A DNA stretch of 64,000 nt from Micromonospora sp. NBC_01740 (lineage in GTDB: Bacteria; Actinomycetota; Actinomycetes; Mycobacteriales; Micromonosporaceae): positions 6,014,001 through 6,078,000 of the forward strand of contig NZ_CP109150.1 in assembly GCF_035920365.1 (NCBI RefSeq), read 5' to 3'. Under the pieces are notes generated by a model. That model worked only from the letters and a program-made list of their open reading frames with translations. It had not been told where the DNA came from and did no database searches. Below are positions 24,448 through 49,200 of this stretch, in pieces. The number at the start of each line of letters is the position of its first letter. The stretch's first letter is position 1. Both the position numbers and the translations under genes were made by a program.

Positions 24448-27400
24448 ATGGCCGTGTTCGAGTTCCCGGCGTCGGCCGCGCAACGCCGGATGTGGCTGCT
24501 CGACCAGCTCGACCCGGGCCAGCCGACCTACCACGTCGGCTGGGCGGTGTGGCTCGACGGCCAGTTGGACACCGCCGCGCTCGACGGGGCCTGGGCGGCG
24601 GCGGTCGCCCGGCACGAGATCCTGCGCACCCACTTCCGGGCCAACGGCGGGCGGCCGATCCAGGTGATCGACGACGACGCCCCCGCGACCGCCATCGAGG
24701 TCGTGGCCCTGGACGAGCTGCCCGAGGCGGACCGGGAGGCCGCGGCCCGGGCCGCGCTGCGGGAGCACGCCCGCACCCCGGTGCCGCTGGAGCGTGGCCC
24801 GCTGACCCGGGTCAGGCTGCTGCGGCTCGCCCCGCAGCGGCACGTCCTGGCGCTGGTGGCGCACCACGCGATCGTCGACGGCTGGTCGGTGCGGCTGCTC
24901 CTCGACGAGCTTTCCGCCGACTACGAGGCGCTGCGCGCCGGCCGGCCGCCCGGCTCCGTCGAGCCGCCCCTGCAGTACGCGGACTTCGCCCTCTGGGAGC
25001 GGGAGCACGACGACGCGGGCGGCCACGCCGAGGCGGAACGCTTCTGGCCAGCCGAGCTGGCCGGTGCGCCGCCGGAGGTGCCGCTCCCGGTCGACCACCC
25101 GTACCCCGACCGGCTGTCGCCGGCCGCCGCCGAGGTCGCGGTGCCGGTCGACGGGGAGCTGGCCGGGGCGCTGCGCCGTCTGGCCGGGGCGCGGGGCAGC
25201 ACCCTGTTCACCGTCCTGCTGACCGCGTACGCGGCCCTGCTGTCCCGGTTCAGCGGCGCGGACGACGTGCTCGTCGGCGTGCCCGTGGCCGGGCGCACCC
25301 GGATCGAGACCGAGCCGATGCTGGGCCTCTTCGCCAACACCGTCGCGATCCGGGCGACGCTGCACGGCGACCCGACGCTCGCCGAACTGCTCGACCGGCT
25401 GCACGCCGCCACCGCCCGCGCCCAGGCCCACCAGGACCTGCCGTTCACGCGGGTGGTCGAGCTGTGCCGGCCGCAGCGGCAGCCGACGCGGGCGCCGCTG
25501 GTGCAGGTGATGTGCACGGTCGAGGAGGCCCTGCCGACGCTGGAGCGGGGGGCGCTGCGCTGGCGGCCGGAGCTGGTGCCCACCGGCACCGGCAAGTTCG
25601 AGCTGGAGCTGGCCGCCGTCGCCGGCCCGGACGAGCTGACGGTGCGCCTGCGCTACCTGACCGACCTCTTCACCCCGGACGGCGCGGGCCGGTTGGCCGA
25701 CGCCCTGGGCGCGATCCTGACCGCGCTGGCGACCGCCCCGCAGACCCGCGTCTGCGACGTGGACCTGCTCTCCCCCGCGACGGCGGACCTCGTCACCCGG
25801 GTGTGGCCGGCGGCCCGCTCCGGGTCCCTCCCGCCGCCGGAGTGCACCGCGGCGGCGCTCGTGGCCGACGTCGATGCCGGCGACCGGGTGGTGATCGAGG
25901 GCGACGACGCGACCCTGACCGGCGCCGCGGTGCGCGGGCTCGCGGGCCGGATCGCCACCGGGCTGCGCGGGCTCGGCGTACGGGTCCAGGAGACCGTGGG
26001 CATCGTCCTGCCCCGGGGAGCGCGTCCGCTCCCGGCGCTGCTGGGCGTCTGGTGGGTCGGGGCGGCGTACCTGCCGCTCGACCCGACCCATCCGCCGGGG
26101 CGGCTGCGCGGGATGCTCGCCGACGCCGGGGTGCGGGTGGTCGTCACGGACAGCGGCGGCGTACCCGCGCCGCTGCTGGCCGAGCTGGCCGCGTCGGTGA
26201 CCCTGCTGGACCTGGCCGGACCGGAGCCGACCGGCGCGGAGGCGCAGCCGGCGGTACCGGCCGGCGCGGAGGCACAGCCGGTTCTGCCGCCGCCGTGCGC
26301 GGTGCCGGCGACGGCGGCGGCGTACGTGCTGTTCACCTCGGGGTCGACCGGCCGGCCGAAGGCGGTCACCGTCACCCAGAGCGCGGTGGCGCACCTGCTG
26401 CACGCGTTCCGCGAGATGGTCCCGCTGGGGCCGGCCGACCGGGTCCTCTCGGTGAGCCCGTTCGCGTTCGACATCGCCCTGCTCGACCTGCTCCTGCCGC
26501 TGCTGTGCGGTGCGCCGGTGGTGGTCGCCGGCGACGACGACGTGATCGACGGCAACCGGCTGCGGCGGCTGCTCGCCACGACCGGGGCCACGATGCTCCA
26601 GGCGACGCCGACGACGTGGCGGATGCTGGTGGCGGCCGGCGGGGTGCCGGCGGGGGTGCGGCTGCGCCTCAGCGGCGGGGAGGCGCTGCCCCGGGCCCTC
26701 GCCGACGCCCTCGCGGAACCGGGCACGCGCCTGTGGAACCTCTACGGTCCGACCGAGACGACCGTCTACTCCACCGGGGCCGAGGTCGAGCCGGGGTCCG
26801 CGCCGCCGGACCTGGGCCCGGCCGTCACCGGCAGCCGGGTCTACGTGCTGGACCGGTGGCTGCGGCCGGTGCCGCCGGGCGTGGTCGGCGAGGTCTGCAT
26901 CGGCGGCGCGGGGGTCGGCCGGGGCTACGCCGACGCGCCCGGATGGACCGCCGAACGGTTCGTGCCCGACCCGTTCACCCCCGGCGGCCGGCTCTACCGC
27001 AGCGGGGACCTGGGCCGCTGGCTGCCGAGCGGGCGGATCGAGCCGCTGGGCCGGGCCGACCGGCAGGTGAAGGTGCGGGGGTTCCGGGTCGAGACGGCGG
27101 AGGTCGAGGCGGTGCTGCGCGGCCACCCGCAGGTCCGCGACGCGGTCGTGACGGCCGTGTCCGACGTGGCGCACGACGGCGTACGGCTGGTCGGGTACGT
27201 GGTCACCGACCCGCCCGCGACCGACCCGCCGGCGGACCTGCCCGAGTACGCGCGCCGGTTCCTGCCCGCGCACATGGTGCCGGCGGTCCTCGTGGCGCTG
27301 CCCGAGGTGCCCCGCACCTCCCGCGGCAAGCTGGACCTGGGCGCCCTGCCACCGCCGGGCAGGGGTGCCGGCTCCGGCGAGCCGCCCGTCGCCCCGCGCA

Positions 27401-27774
27401 GCCCGCTGGAGCGGGAGCTGGCGGGACTGGTGGCCGACCTGCTGGGCCTGCCCGGCCCGGTCGGGGTCGCCGACAACTTCTTCGTCCTGGGCGGGCACTC
27501 CGTGAAGGCCACCCAGCTGATGGCCCGGGTCTGGACGACGTACGGGATCGACCTCCCGGTCCGGACGCTCTTCGACGATCCCACCGTGGCCGGGCTGGCC
27601 GCCGCGGTCACCGCCGCCGGGGCGGGAACAGGCGCGACACCCGCCGGCGCCGCACCGGCGGGGACCGGCGCACCGGCCGGGCCCGACGGCGCGGGATACC
27701 TCGACACGCTGACCGACGACGACGTCGACGACCTCCTCGCCGGCATGGACGGGCCGTCGAGGTGGAACGGATGA
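24448..27774 (+). CDS. NRPS2: condensation-adenylation(Gly)-thiolation module
   Basis: A 1,108-residue single NRPS module. The condensation domain (about 5-440) has VAHHAIVDGWS. The adenylation domain (about 470-965) has FTSGSTGRPKA and RGKLDLGAL. The carrier domain has FFVLGGHSVKA at about 1011. The hand-aligned specificity code D-I-L-Q-L-G-L-V-Y resembles the known glycine code DILQLGLIWK. It begins one base after the NRPS1 stop (TGAGATG) and overlaps the next gene by four bases, so translation is coupled. There is no terminal release domain; it probably passes the chain onward to NRPS3. Confidence 0.93.
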   Translation: MAVFEFPASAAQRRMWLLDQLDPGQPTYHVGWAVWLDGQLDTAALDGAWAAAVARHEILRTHFRANGGRPIQVIDDDAPATAIEVVALDELPEADREAAARAALREHARTPVPLERGPLTRVRLLRLAPQRHVLALVAHHAIVDGWSVRLLLDELSADYEALRAGRPPGSVEPPLQYADFALWEREHDDAGGHAEAERFWPAELAGAPPEVPLPVDHPYPDRLSPAAAEVAVPVDGELAGALRRLAGARGSTLFTVLLTAYAALLSRFSGADDVLVGVPVAGRTRIETEPMLGLFANTVAIRATLHGDPTLAELLDRLHAATARAQAHQDLPFTRVVELCRPQRQPTRAPLVQVMCTVEEALPTLERGALRWRPELVPTGTGKFELELAAVAGPDELTVRLRYLTDLFTPDGAGRLADALGAILTALATAPQTRVCDVDLLSPATADLVTRVWPAARSGSLPPPECTAAALVADVDAGDRVVIEGDDATLTGAAVRGLAGRIATGLRGLGVRVQETVGIVLPRGARPLPALLGVWWVGAAYLPLDPTHPPGRLRGMLADAGVRVVVTDSGGVPAPLLAELAASVTLLDLAGPEPTGAEAQPAVPAGAEAQPVLPPPCAVPATAAAYVLFTSGSTGRPKAVTVTQSAVAHLLHAFREMVPLGPADRVLSVSPFAFDIALLDLLLPLLCGAPVVVAGDDDVIDGNRLRRLLATTGATMLQATPTTWRMLVAAGGVPAGVRLRLSGGEALPRALADALAEPGTRLWNLYGPTETTVYSTGAEVEPGSAPPDLGPAVTGSRVYVLDRWLRPVPPGVVGEVCIGGAGVGRGYADAPGWTAERFVPDPFTPGGRLYRSGDLGRWLPSGRIEPLGRADRQVKVRGFRVETAEVEAVLRGHPQVRDAVVTAVSDVAHDGVRLVGYVVTDPPATDPPADLPEYARRFLPAHMVPAVLVALPEVPRTSRGKLDLGALPPPGRGAGSGEPPVAPRSPLERELAGLVADLLGLPGPVGVADNFFVLGGHSVKATQLMARVWTTYGIDLPVRTLFDDPTVAGLAAAVTAAGAGTGATPAGAAPAGTGAPAGPDGAGYLDTLTDDDVDDLLAGMDGPSRWNG

Positions 27775-28442
27775 GCGGCCCGCCGGAGCCACCGGCCTGG
27801 CTGGCGGCGGTGCTCGCCGCGCTCGCCGAGGGCCACGACCCGGCCACCCCGCCGGACTGGCGGCGGCGGGTCGACGTGGAACTCGACCGGCTCGCCGGCC
27901 GGGTGCCGTTCCCGGTGGTGCACGACTGGCAGGCGCGCGTGCTCGCCTCGACGCCCGGCGGCGACGCCGGCCGGCTGGTGGGCGACCTGCACCGGCGGGC
28001 GCTGGCCGGCGACCGGGTCGGGGCCGACGAGTGGCGCGACGCCCTCCGGCCCGCCCTGCGCAAGCTGTACCGGGCCGCCTACCCGTACGCCGAGGCCCGG
28101 GCGGTCGCGTACGCCAACGCCGAGGTCTACGCGACCGCCAACGGCTACGGCCCCGACGAGGTCGTCGAGTTCGCCGCGCACTACGCCGACCTCAGCACCG
28201 GAGCCAACGCCGAGGCGTTCGCCGACGCCAACGCCATCGCGAACGCCGACGCGCTGGCGGGCGCCCTGGCGCTGGCCGACGCGTCGGCGTACGCCGAGAC
28301 GCACCCGGCCGCCCTGGCGCGCGCGTACGCCCTGGCGGCGGCCAACCGGGCCGGCGCGACGGATGCGCCGCACGTGCTGCGGGCGGCGTACGGACGGCTC
28401 GCCGACGCGCTGGCCGAAAGTCTGAGTCGCGTGTCGGATTGA
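27771..28442 (+). CDS. Alanine/asparagine-rich helical protein of unknown function within the NRPS operon
   Basis: A 223-residue protein that I do not recognise. The first 90 residues look globular (PPEPPAWLAAVLAALAEGHD, PATPPDWRRRVDVELDRLAG). The second half is a run of short A-x-A/A-N-A units: AVAYANAEVYATANGYG, then GANAEAFADANAIANADALA and LALADASAYAETHPAALARA. This suggests a regular helical repeat or solenoid. Its ATG overlaps the NRPS2 stop (ATGA), and it ends about 80 bases before NRPS3, so it is co-expressed with the assembly line. No catalytic motif, signal peptide or membrane span is visible. A scaffold or partner role is a guess. Confidence 0.8.
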   Translation: MSGPPEPPAWLAAVLAALAEGHDPATPPDWRRRVDVELDRLAGRVPFPVVHDWQARVLASTPGGDAGRLVGDLHRRALAGDRVGADEWRDALRPALRKLYRAAYPYAEARAVAYANAEVYATANGYGPDEVVEFAAHYADLSTGANAEAFADANAIANADALAGALALADASAYAETHPAALARAYALAAANRAGATDAPHVLRAAYGRLADALAESLSRVSD

Positions 28443-28520
28443 GGTCCCCGGACCGGCCCGTCGGTCCCTGGTCCCAACCTGTCGAGTCGTCTACTGTGGA
28501 TCCACTTCGGCCGATGTCAG
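28443..28520. promoter_or_regulatory. Leader region of NRPS3
   Basis: This 78-base gap is the only sizeable break between the NRPS genes. It holds a six-bp perfect stem (GGACCG-GCCCGT-CGGTCC) near its start and a -10-like TACTGT at about 28491-28496. An internal promoter or attenuator for NRPS3 is possible. Confidence 0.3.
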
Positions 28521-42160
<13,640 letters not shown>

Positions 42161-42164
<4 letters not shown>

Positions 42165-45100
42165 ACGCCTACGAGCTGCTCGACACGCTCAACCGGCACG
42201 CGGTCGGGTTGCGGGTCGACGGCGACCGGCTGCGCCTCACGGGATCCCGCGAGGTCCTCACGCCCGACCTGCTGGCCGACCTCAAGCTGCACAAGGAGGA
42301 GCTGGTCGCGATCCTGACCGGCGCCGACGCGGACACGATCCCCCGCCGGCCGCGACCGGACGCGCCGGTGCCGGTCGCGTTCGCCCAACGGCAGCTCTGG
42401 TTCCTCGACCAGCTCTCCCCCGGCAACCCGTTCTACAACAACCCGGTCGCGTTCGACGTGGTGGGCGCCCTGGACGTGCCGGCGCTGGCCCGCGCCCTGA
42501 CCGAGGTGGTGCGCCGGCACGAGGCGCTGCGTACCGTCTTCGCGCTGGTCGACGAGGAGCCCTGCCAGGTGGTGCGGCCGGTCGGGCCGGTCGCCCTGCC
42601 GGTCGCGGACCTCACCGCGCTCCCCCGCCCGGAGCGCTCCCGCCGGGCCGACGAGGCCGCCGAGGCTGAGGCGCGGGCGCCGTTCGACCTGGCCGCCGGC
42701 CCGCTGCTCCGCACCGCCCTGCTGCGGCTGGCCCCCGACGAGCACCGCTGGCTGCTCACCGTGCACCACATGGTGGCCGACGGCTGGTCCGTCGGCATCC
42801 TGATCGGCGAGGTCACCGCCCTCTACGCCGCGTACGCGCGGGGCGAGGCCGCTCCGCTGGCCGAGCTGCCCGTGCAGTACCCGGACTACACGCTGTGGCA
42901 GCGCCGGCACCTCGGCGGCGGCGAGTTGGAGCGCCAGCTCGGCTACTGGACGCAGACGCTGGCCGGTGCGCCCGCGCTGCTGGCCCTGCCGACCGACCGG
43001 CCCCGCCCGGCGGTGCAGCGCTACCGGGGCGAGACCCACGGCACGACTGTGGACGCCGCGGTGCTGCGGGGCCTGCGGGAGGTGGGCCGGGCCGGCGACG
43101 CGACGCTCTTCATGACGCTCATGGCCACCCTGTCGGTGCTGATGTGGCGCTACAGCGGGCAGGACGACGTCTGCGTCGGCACCCCGTTCGCCAACCGCAA
43201 CCACCGGGACGTGGAGGGCCTGATCGGCCACTTCGTGAACACGGTGGTGATCCGCAACCGGCTGGACCCGGAGCAGTCCTTCGCGGCACTGCTGGCCGAC
43301 GTCCGCCGGCACCTGCTCGACGCGTACGCCCATCCCGACCTGCCGTTCGAGCAGCTCGTGGACGCGCTCAACCCGGAGCGGCACACCAGCTACTCGCCGC
43401 TGTTCCAGGTGATGCTGGTGCTGCAGAACATCCCGCGCGGCCGGCTGGAGCTGCCCGGCCTGGTGCTGCGGCCCCTGTCGAGCAGCACCGGCGCGGCGAA
43501 GTTCGACCTGTCGGTCGAGGTGCTGGAGCACGCCGACGAGCTGCACGTCATCTTCGAGTACAACACCGACCTCTTCGACGCCGCGACGATCGCCCGGCTG
43601 GCCGGGCACTTCGTTCGCCTGCTCGCCCAGGTGGCGGCCGATCCGTCGGCCCCGGTCGGCGCGCTGCGGCTGCTCGGTGCGGACGAGCGGCACCGCCTGC
43701 TGGTCGAGTGGAACCGCACCGCGCGACCGTTCACCGACCCGGCGGACGTGGTGCGGCGGATCGCGGCGCAGGCGCGGCGGCACCGCGGCTCACTCGCCGT
43801 GGCCGACGACGACGAGCGGCTGGACTACGCCACGCTGGAGCGGCGGGCCAACCGCCTGGCGCACGCGCTGATCGCCCGGGGCGTACGCCGCGACCAGGTG
43901 GTGGGCCTGCACGCGCGGCGCTCGGCCGGGCTGATCGTGGCCATCCTGGGCGTACTCAAGGCCGGGGCCGCCTACCTGCCGCTGGACCCGGCCCTGCCGC
44001 CGGAGCGGCTCGCCGGCATGGTCGCTGACGCGGCGCCGGCCCTGGTCCTCGGCGAGGACGACCTGGCCGCCGTCGAGGCCGAGGGGCGCCACGACGGTCC
44101 GCCCGGCGTCGTCGTGCACCCCGCCAACCTGGCGTACGTGATCTACACGTCGGGCTCGACGGGCCGCCCCAAGGGCGTCGCGGTCGCCCACGGCGGCGTC
44201 GTGAACCTGCTCGACCACTGGGTGTCGCGGCTCGGCGCCGCCGAGGGGGAGGCGGCGGCGCTCTGGTCGAGCGTCGGCTTCGACGTCTCGGTGCAGGAGA
44301 TATTCCTGCCGCTGACCACGGGCGGGGCCCTGCACCTCGTACCGGAGAAGTTGCGCGGCGACCCGGCGGCGCTGATGGGCTGGCTGCGCGAGCACCACGT
44401 CGTGCAGGCCTACCTGCCGCCGGCCTTCGTCCGGTGGATCGACGAGGATCCGGCGGCCCGCCTGGCCGGGTCGGCGCTGCGCCAACTGCTGGTCGGGGTC
44501 GAACCGCTGCCGGAGCAGGGCCTGCACCGGATGCAGGAGGCCCTGCCCGGGCTGCGGGTCCTCAACGGGTACGGGCCGACGGAGACCACCGTCTACAGCA
44601 CCGCCTACCTCGACCCGCAGCCGTCCGCCCGGCAGTGCCCGATCGGCCGGCCGATCGCCAACACCCGCGTCCACCTGCTCGACGAGCTGATGGAGCCGGT
44701 GCCCGTCGGGGTCACCGGCGAGATCCACATCGGTGGCGCCGGTGTCGCCCGCGGCTACCTGGGCCGGCCGGGGGCGACCGCCGAGCGGTTCGTTCCCGAC
44801 CCGTTCGTGCCCGGGGAACGGCTCTACCGCACCGGCGACCTGGCCCGGCTGCTGCCCGACGGGAACATCGAGTACCTGGGCCGCCGCGACGGCCAGGTCA
44901 AGATCCGGGGCTTCCGCATCGAGCTGGGCGAGATCGAGGCCGCGCTGCGGGACCGGGGGGACGTACGCGAGGCGGCGGTGCTGGTCGACTCGGACGCGGC
45001 CGGCGAGCCGAGGCTGGTCGCCGGGGTGGCCCGGGGCGGGGCGGCGCCGTTGCTGGTCAGCGAGTGGCGCGAGGCGCTGTCGCGACGGTTGCCCGGCTAC

Positions 45101-46219
45101 ATGATCCCGTCGCTCTTCGTGGAGCTGCCGCGGCTGCCGCTGACCGCCAACGGCAAGCTCGACCGCGACGAGGTGCTGCGGCTGGCCCGTACCAACGCGC
45201 CCTGGCAGGTCAACCTGGCCAGCCCGCGCGACCAGATCGAGCTGACCCTCTACCAGATCTGGAAGCGCCTGCTGCTGCACCCGGAGATCGGCATCGGCGA
45301 CCGGTTCTTCGACGTGGGCGGCACCTCGATCTCGGCGATCAAGCTGGCCCACGCGATCGGCGAGGCGTTCGGCGAACCGCTGCCGGTGCACGAGATCATG
45401 CTGCACCCGACGATCGAGGCGCTCGGCGGCCGGCTGCGGCGGGGCGCGTCGGGCCGGCCGCCGAGCAACCTGATCAAGTTCCGGGCGGGCGACGGCGCCG
45501 GCCGGGTCATCTGCGTGCACCCGGCCGGCGGCACCGCGTTCTGCTACCTGTCGCTGGCCAAGGCGCTGCCGGAGTCCCTCGGCGTGTACGGGATCCAGTC
45601 CCCGGGGGTGAACCCGGGCGAGGAGTTCCTGCCCACTGTGGAGGCGATGGCCGAGGCGTACCTGGGGCAGGTCGCGCACCTGCTGGACGGGCCGGTGGTG
45701 CTCACCGGGCTCTCCTACGGCGGGCTGGTCGCGTACGAGATGGGACGCCGGCTGGCGCTCGCCGGGCATCCCGGGCTGAGCGTGGTCCTGCTGGACACCC
45801 TGGGCACCGACGACCCGGCCCACCGGGGCGCGATCGAGCCGGTGGACATGGCCGAGTTCCGCGACAAGCTCATCAAGTTCAACGGGATGTACCCGGGCAT
45901 CGACGACGAGCAGATCGACCAGTACCACCGCGTCTACAACCACAACCGGTCCACCATGCGCGACTATCCGACCCCCGCGTCGCCGGCCCGGCTGGTGCTG
46001 TTGCAGGCCACCGCCGGGCGCGACGAGGCCTTCCTGCACGAGGTACGCGCCTTCTGGCGGCGGCGCGGCAACGCCGACTTCCTGCTGGAGCGGGTGCACT
46101 GCGACCACTGGGACATCCTGGAGAGCGCGGTGGTGCTGCGGGTCGCCGCGCTGCTGCGCGGCGAGGTGGACCGGCTCTCCGACGCCCGTCCGACGACGCC
46201 GGCCGTACGGGAGGCGTGA
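42161..46219 (+). CDS. NRPS4: docking domain-condensation-adenylation-thiolation-thioesterase
   Basis: A 1,352-residue termination-type module. Residues 1-52 (NAYELLDTLNRHAVGLRVDG, then LTPDLLADLKLHKEELVAIL) form a TubC-type beta-hairpin docking domain. The condensation domain has TVHHMVADGWS at about 203. The adenylation domain has YTSGSTGRPKG at about 661; its hand-aligned code D-V-Q-Y-L-G-G-V-Y matches nothing I can name. The carrier has FFDVGGTSISAIKL at about 1048. The type I thioesterase (about 1114-1336) has GLSYGG and a C-terminal His in VHCDHWDIL. The GTG at 42161 overlaps the NRPS3 stop. The docking domain suggests it receives the thiazolyl chain from the acidic tail of NRPS3 (TDTITVEL). 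The thioesterase should release by hydrolysis or cyclisation. Confidence 0.92.
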
Positions 46220-49200
46220 TGGTCCAGGATCCCGGTCTCGCCCACGCCGTGCTCGCCCAGGCCAGCCGTACCCCCGAGGCGGTCGCGGTGGCCGACGGCG
46301 ACCGGCGCCTCAGCTACGCCGACCTGGACGCCGCCAGCGCCGCAGTCGCCCGGTCCCTGCGCCGGGCCGGGACCCGCCCGGGTCAGGCGGTCGCGGTGCA
46401 CCTGCCGCGCGGCTGGCGGCTGGTCTGCGTCATGCTCGGCATCCTGCGGCTCGGCGCGACCGTGGTGCCGCTGGACCGGCAGAGCCCGCCCGCCCGGCGG
46501 GACCACATGCTGCGCGACTCGGGCGCCGTGGCGGTGGTCCACGGCCCGGAGGCGCCCGGCGACCTGCCCGACGGGGTGCGGCCGCTGCCGGCGGAGGCCC
46601 TGCTCGCGGTGGACGCCCCGCCGGCCGGGGACGCGGAGCCGGAGGCCGCGCCCGCGCCGGTCGCGTTCGTCTTCTACACCTCGGGCACCACCGGCCGCCC
46701 CAAGGGCGTGGAGGTGCGCGACGCGGGCGTCCTGCGGCTGGCCCGCCCCGGCTACGTCGCGCTGACCCCGGCGGCCCGCTACGCGAGCCTCGCCAACCCG
46801 GCGTTCGACGCGATCAGCTTCGAGGTCTGGGTGCCGCTGCTGACCGGCGGCTGCTGCGTCGTGCTCGACGACGAGACGGTGGCGACGCCGCACCTGCTCG
46901 ACGCCGCGCTGCGCCGGGAGCGGATAGACACGCTCTTCATCACCGTGGCGCTGTTCAACGCGGTGGTCGACGAACGGCCGCACTGCTTCGCCGACGCCGG
47001 CCAGGTGCTCGTCGGCGGCGAGCAACTCAACGCCCGGCTGATCCGCCGCTGGTACCGCGACAACCCCGCCAGCCGCACCCGGCTGCACAACGTCTACGGG
47101 CCCACCGAGGCGACCACGTTCGCCCTGTGCCATCCGATCCCGCGCGACTTCGACGCCGAGGTGGTCCCGATCGGCCGGGTGCTGCCGGGCACCGACGCGC
47201 ACCTGGTGGTCGACGGCGAGCGTGTCGCCGCGCCGGGCGAGGTCGCCGAGCTGTACCTGGGCGGCGCGGCGCTGGCGGCCGGCTACCGCAACCTGCCCGA
47301 GGAGACCACCGCGCGCTTCGTCCGGCTGCCCTGGCTGGACGGCTCCGCCGGCCGCCACTACCGCACCGGCGACCTGGTGCGCGCCGACGCCGCCGGCCGC
47401 GTCGAGTACGTCGGCCGGGTCGACCGGCAGGTCAAGGTCCGGGGCTTCCGGGTCGAGCCCGGCGAGGTGGAGCGGCAGGTCCTCGCCCACCCGGGGGTCC
47501 GGCAGGCGTACGTCTGCACCCGGCGCGACCCGGTGCACGGCACGAACGAGCTGCTGGCGTACCTGGTGACGGCTGGCGACCTGTCGTACGCGGAGTTCGA
47601 CCGGCACCTGACCGCGACCCTGCCGCCGTACCTGCGCCCGCACCGGGTCCACCGGGTCGGGGCGCTGCCGCTGACGGCGAACGGCAAGGTGGACGCCGAC
47701 GCGCTGCTGCGGCGCGACGACCCGCCCTGGCGCGCTGGCCGCGACGACCCGCCTGGGTGTGGTGGGCGCGACGACCCGCCTAGGCGTGGTGGGCGCGACG
47801 ACCCGCACCCACACGACGGGCGCGAGGAACGCCACGACCCGCACCCACACGACGGGCGCGACGGCGAGCCCGCCGAGGTGGCCGGCACGGCGTGGCAGCG
47901 GGCGGTGCTCGGGCTGGCCGGCGAGGTGCTGGGCGTGCCCGACCTGCGACCGGACGACCGGTGGATCGCCAGCGGCGGGGATTCGCTGAAGGCGCTGCGG
48001 CTGCGCTTCGAGATCCAGCGGCGCTGGGGCGCCGAGGTGCCGCAGGCGGTGGTGCTGGGCGGCGACCTCGCCGAGCTGGCCACGGCGGTCGCGACGGCCC
48101 GCACCGCGACCGGCTCGCCGTACCCGGTGCCGGCTCCCCCGTCCGGCGCCCGGTCCGCGCCGGCCACCTCGGAGCAGCAGCGGCTCTGGCTGTTGCAGCA
48201 ACGGTCCCCGGCGTCCACCGCCTACCACGTGGGGCTCGCCTTCGAGCTGCGCGGCCGGGTCGACGTCGACGCGCTGCGGCACGCGCTGCGCCGGGTGGTG
48301 GCACGTCATCCGGCGCTACGGACCGCCTTCCGGGCCACGCCGGAGGGGCTGCGCCAGGAGGTCGGCGACCCCTACGACCCGTGGCGCGAGCCAACTCCCA
48401 CTCCCGCGTCCGCTTCCGACGCTGACGGAGCCGGGGCCGGGGCCAGGGCTGACGACTGGGCTGGGGCCGGCGACAGGGCCGGCGACGGCGACTGGGCTGG
48501 GGCCGGTGACGGGGCTGGCGGCGGGGTTGGCGACGGCGACTGGGCCGGGTGGCGCGAGCGCGCCCGCGCCCTCTTCGCCGCCTCCTTCGACCTCGGGCAG
48601 CCGCGCATGCTGCGGGCGTACTGGCTGGCCCGCGACGGCGGCGGGGTGCTCCTGCTGCACCTGCACCACATCGCGGTCGACGGCTGGTCGCTCGACGTCC
48701 TGTTCCGCGGGCTGTCGGCCGCGTACGCGGCGGCGCTGGCCGGCACGACCGAGGACGAGGACGAGCCCGCCCCGACGCCGCTGGACTACGCCCGGTGGCA
48801 GGCCGAGTGGTTCGCCCGGCCGGCCTACCGGGCACAACGCGACGCCCTGCGCGGCCACTACGCCGACGTGACGGAGGTCGCCGCGCCGCTGCGGCCGATC
48901 CGGAAGCACGGCGGCACCGGGGACCACCTGCTCCACACCACGATCGGCCCGGAACGCCGTGCCGCCCTCGACCGGCTCGGCGCCGAGCTGGGACTGACCC
49001 GCTTCCCGCTGCTGCTGACGCTCTTCGGCTGGGCCGTGCACGGGGTGACCGGCCGCACCCATCCGCGCGTCGCCAGCCCGGTGGCGAACCGGCCCGTACG
49101 CGACTTCGAGGCGAGTGTCGGCATGTTCGCCAACACGGTGCTGCTGCCCCTGGCGCTGGCACCCGCCGAGGAACTGCGGGCGCAGCTGCGCCGACAGGCC

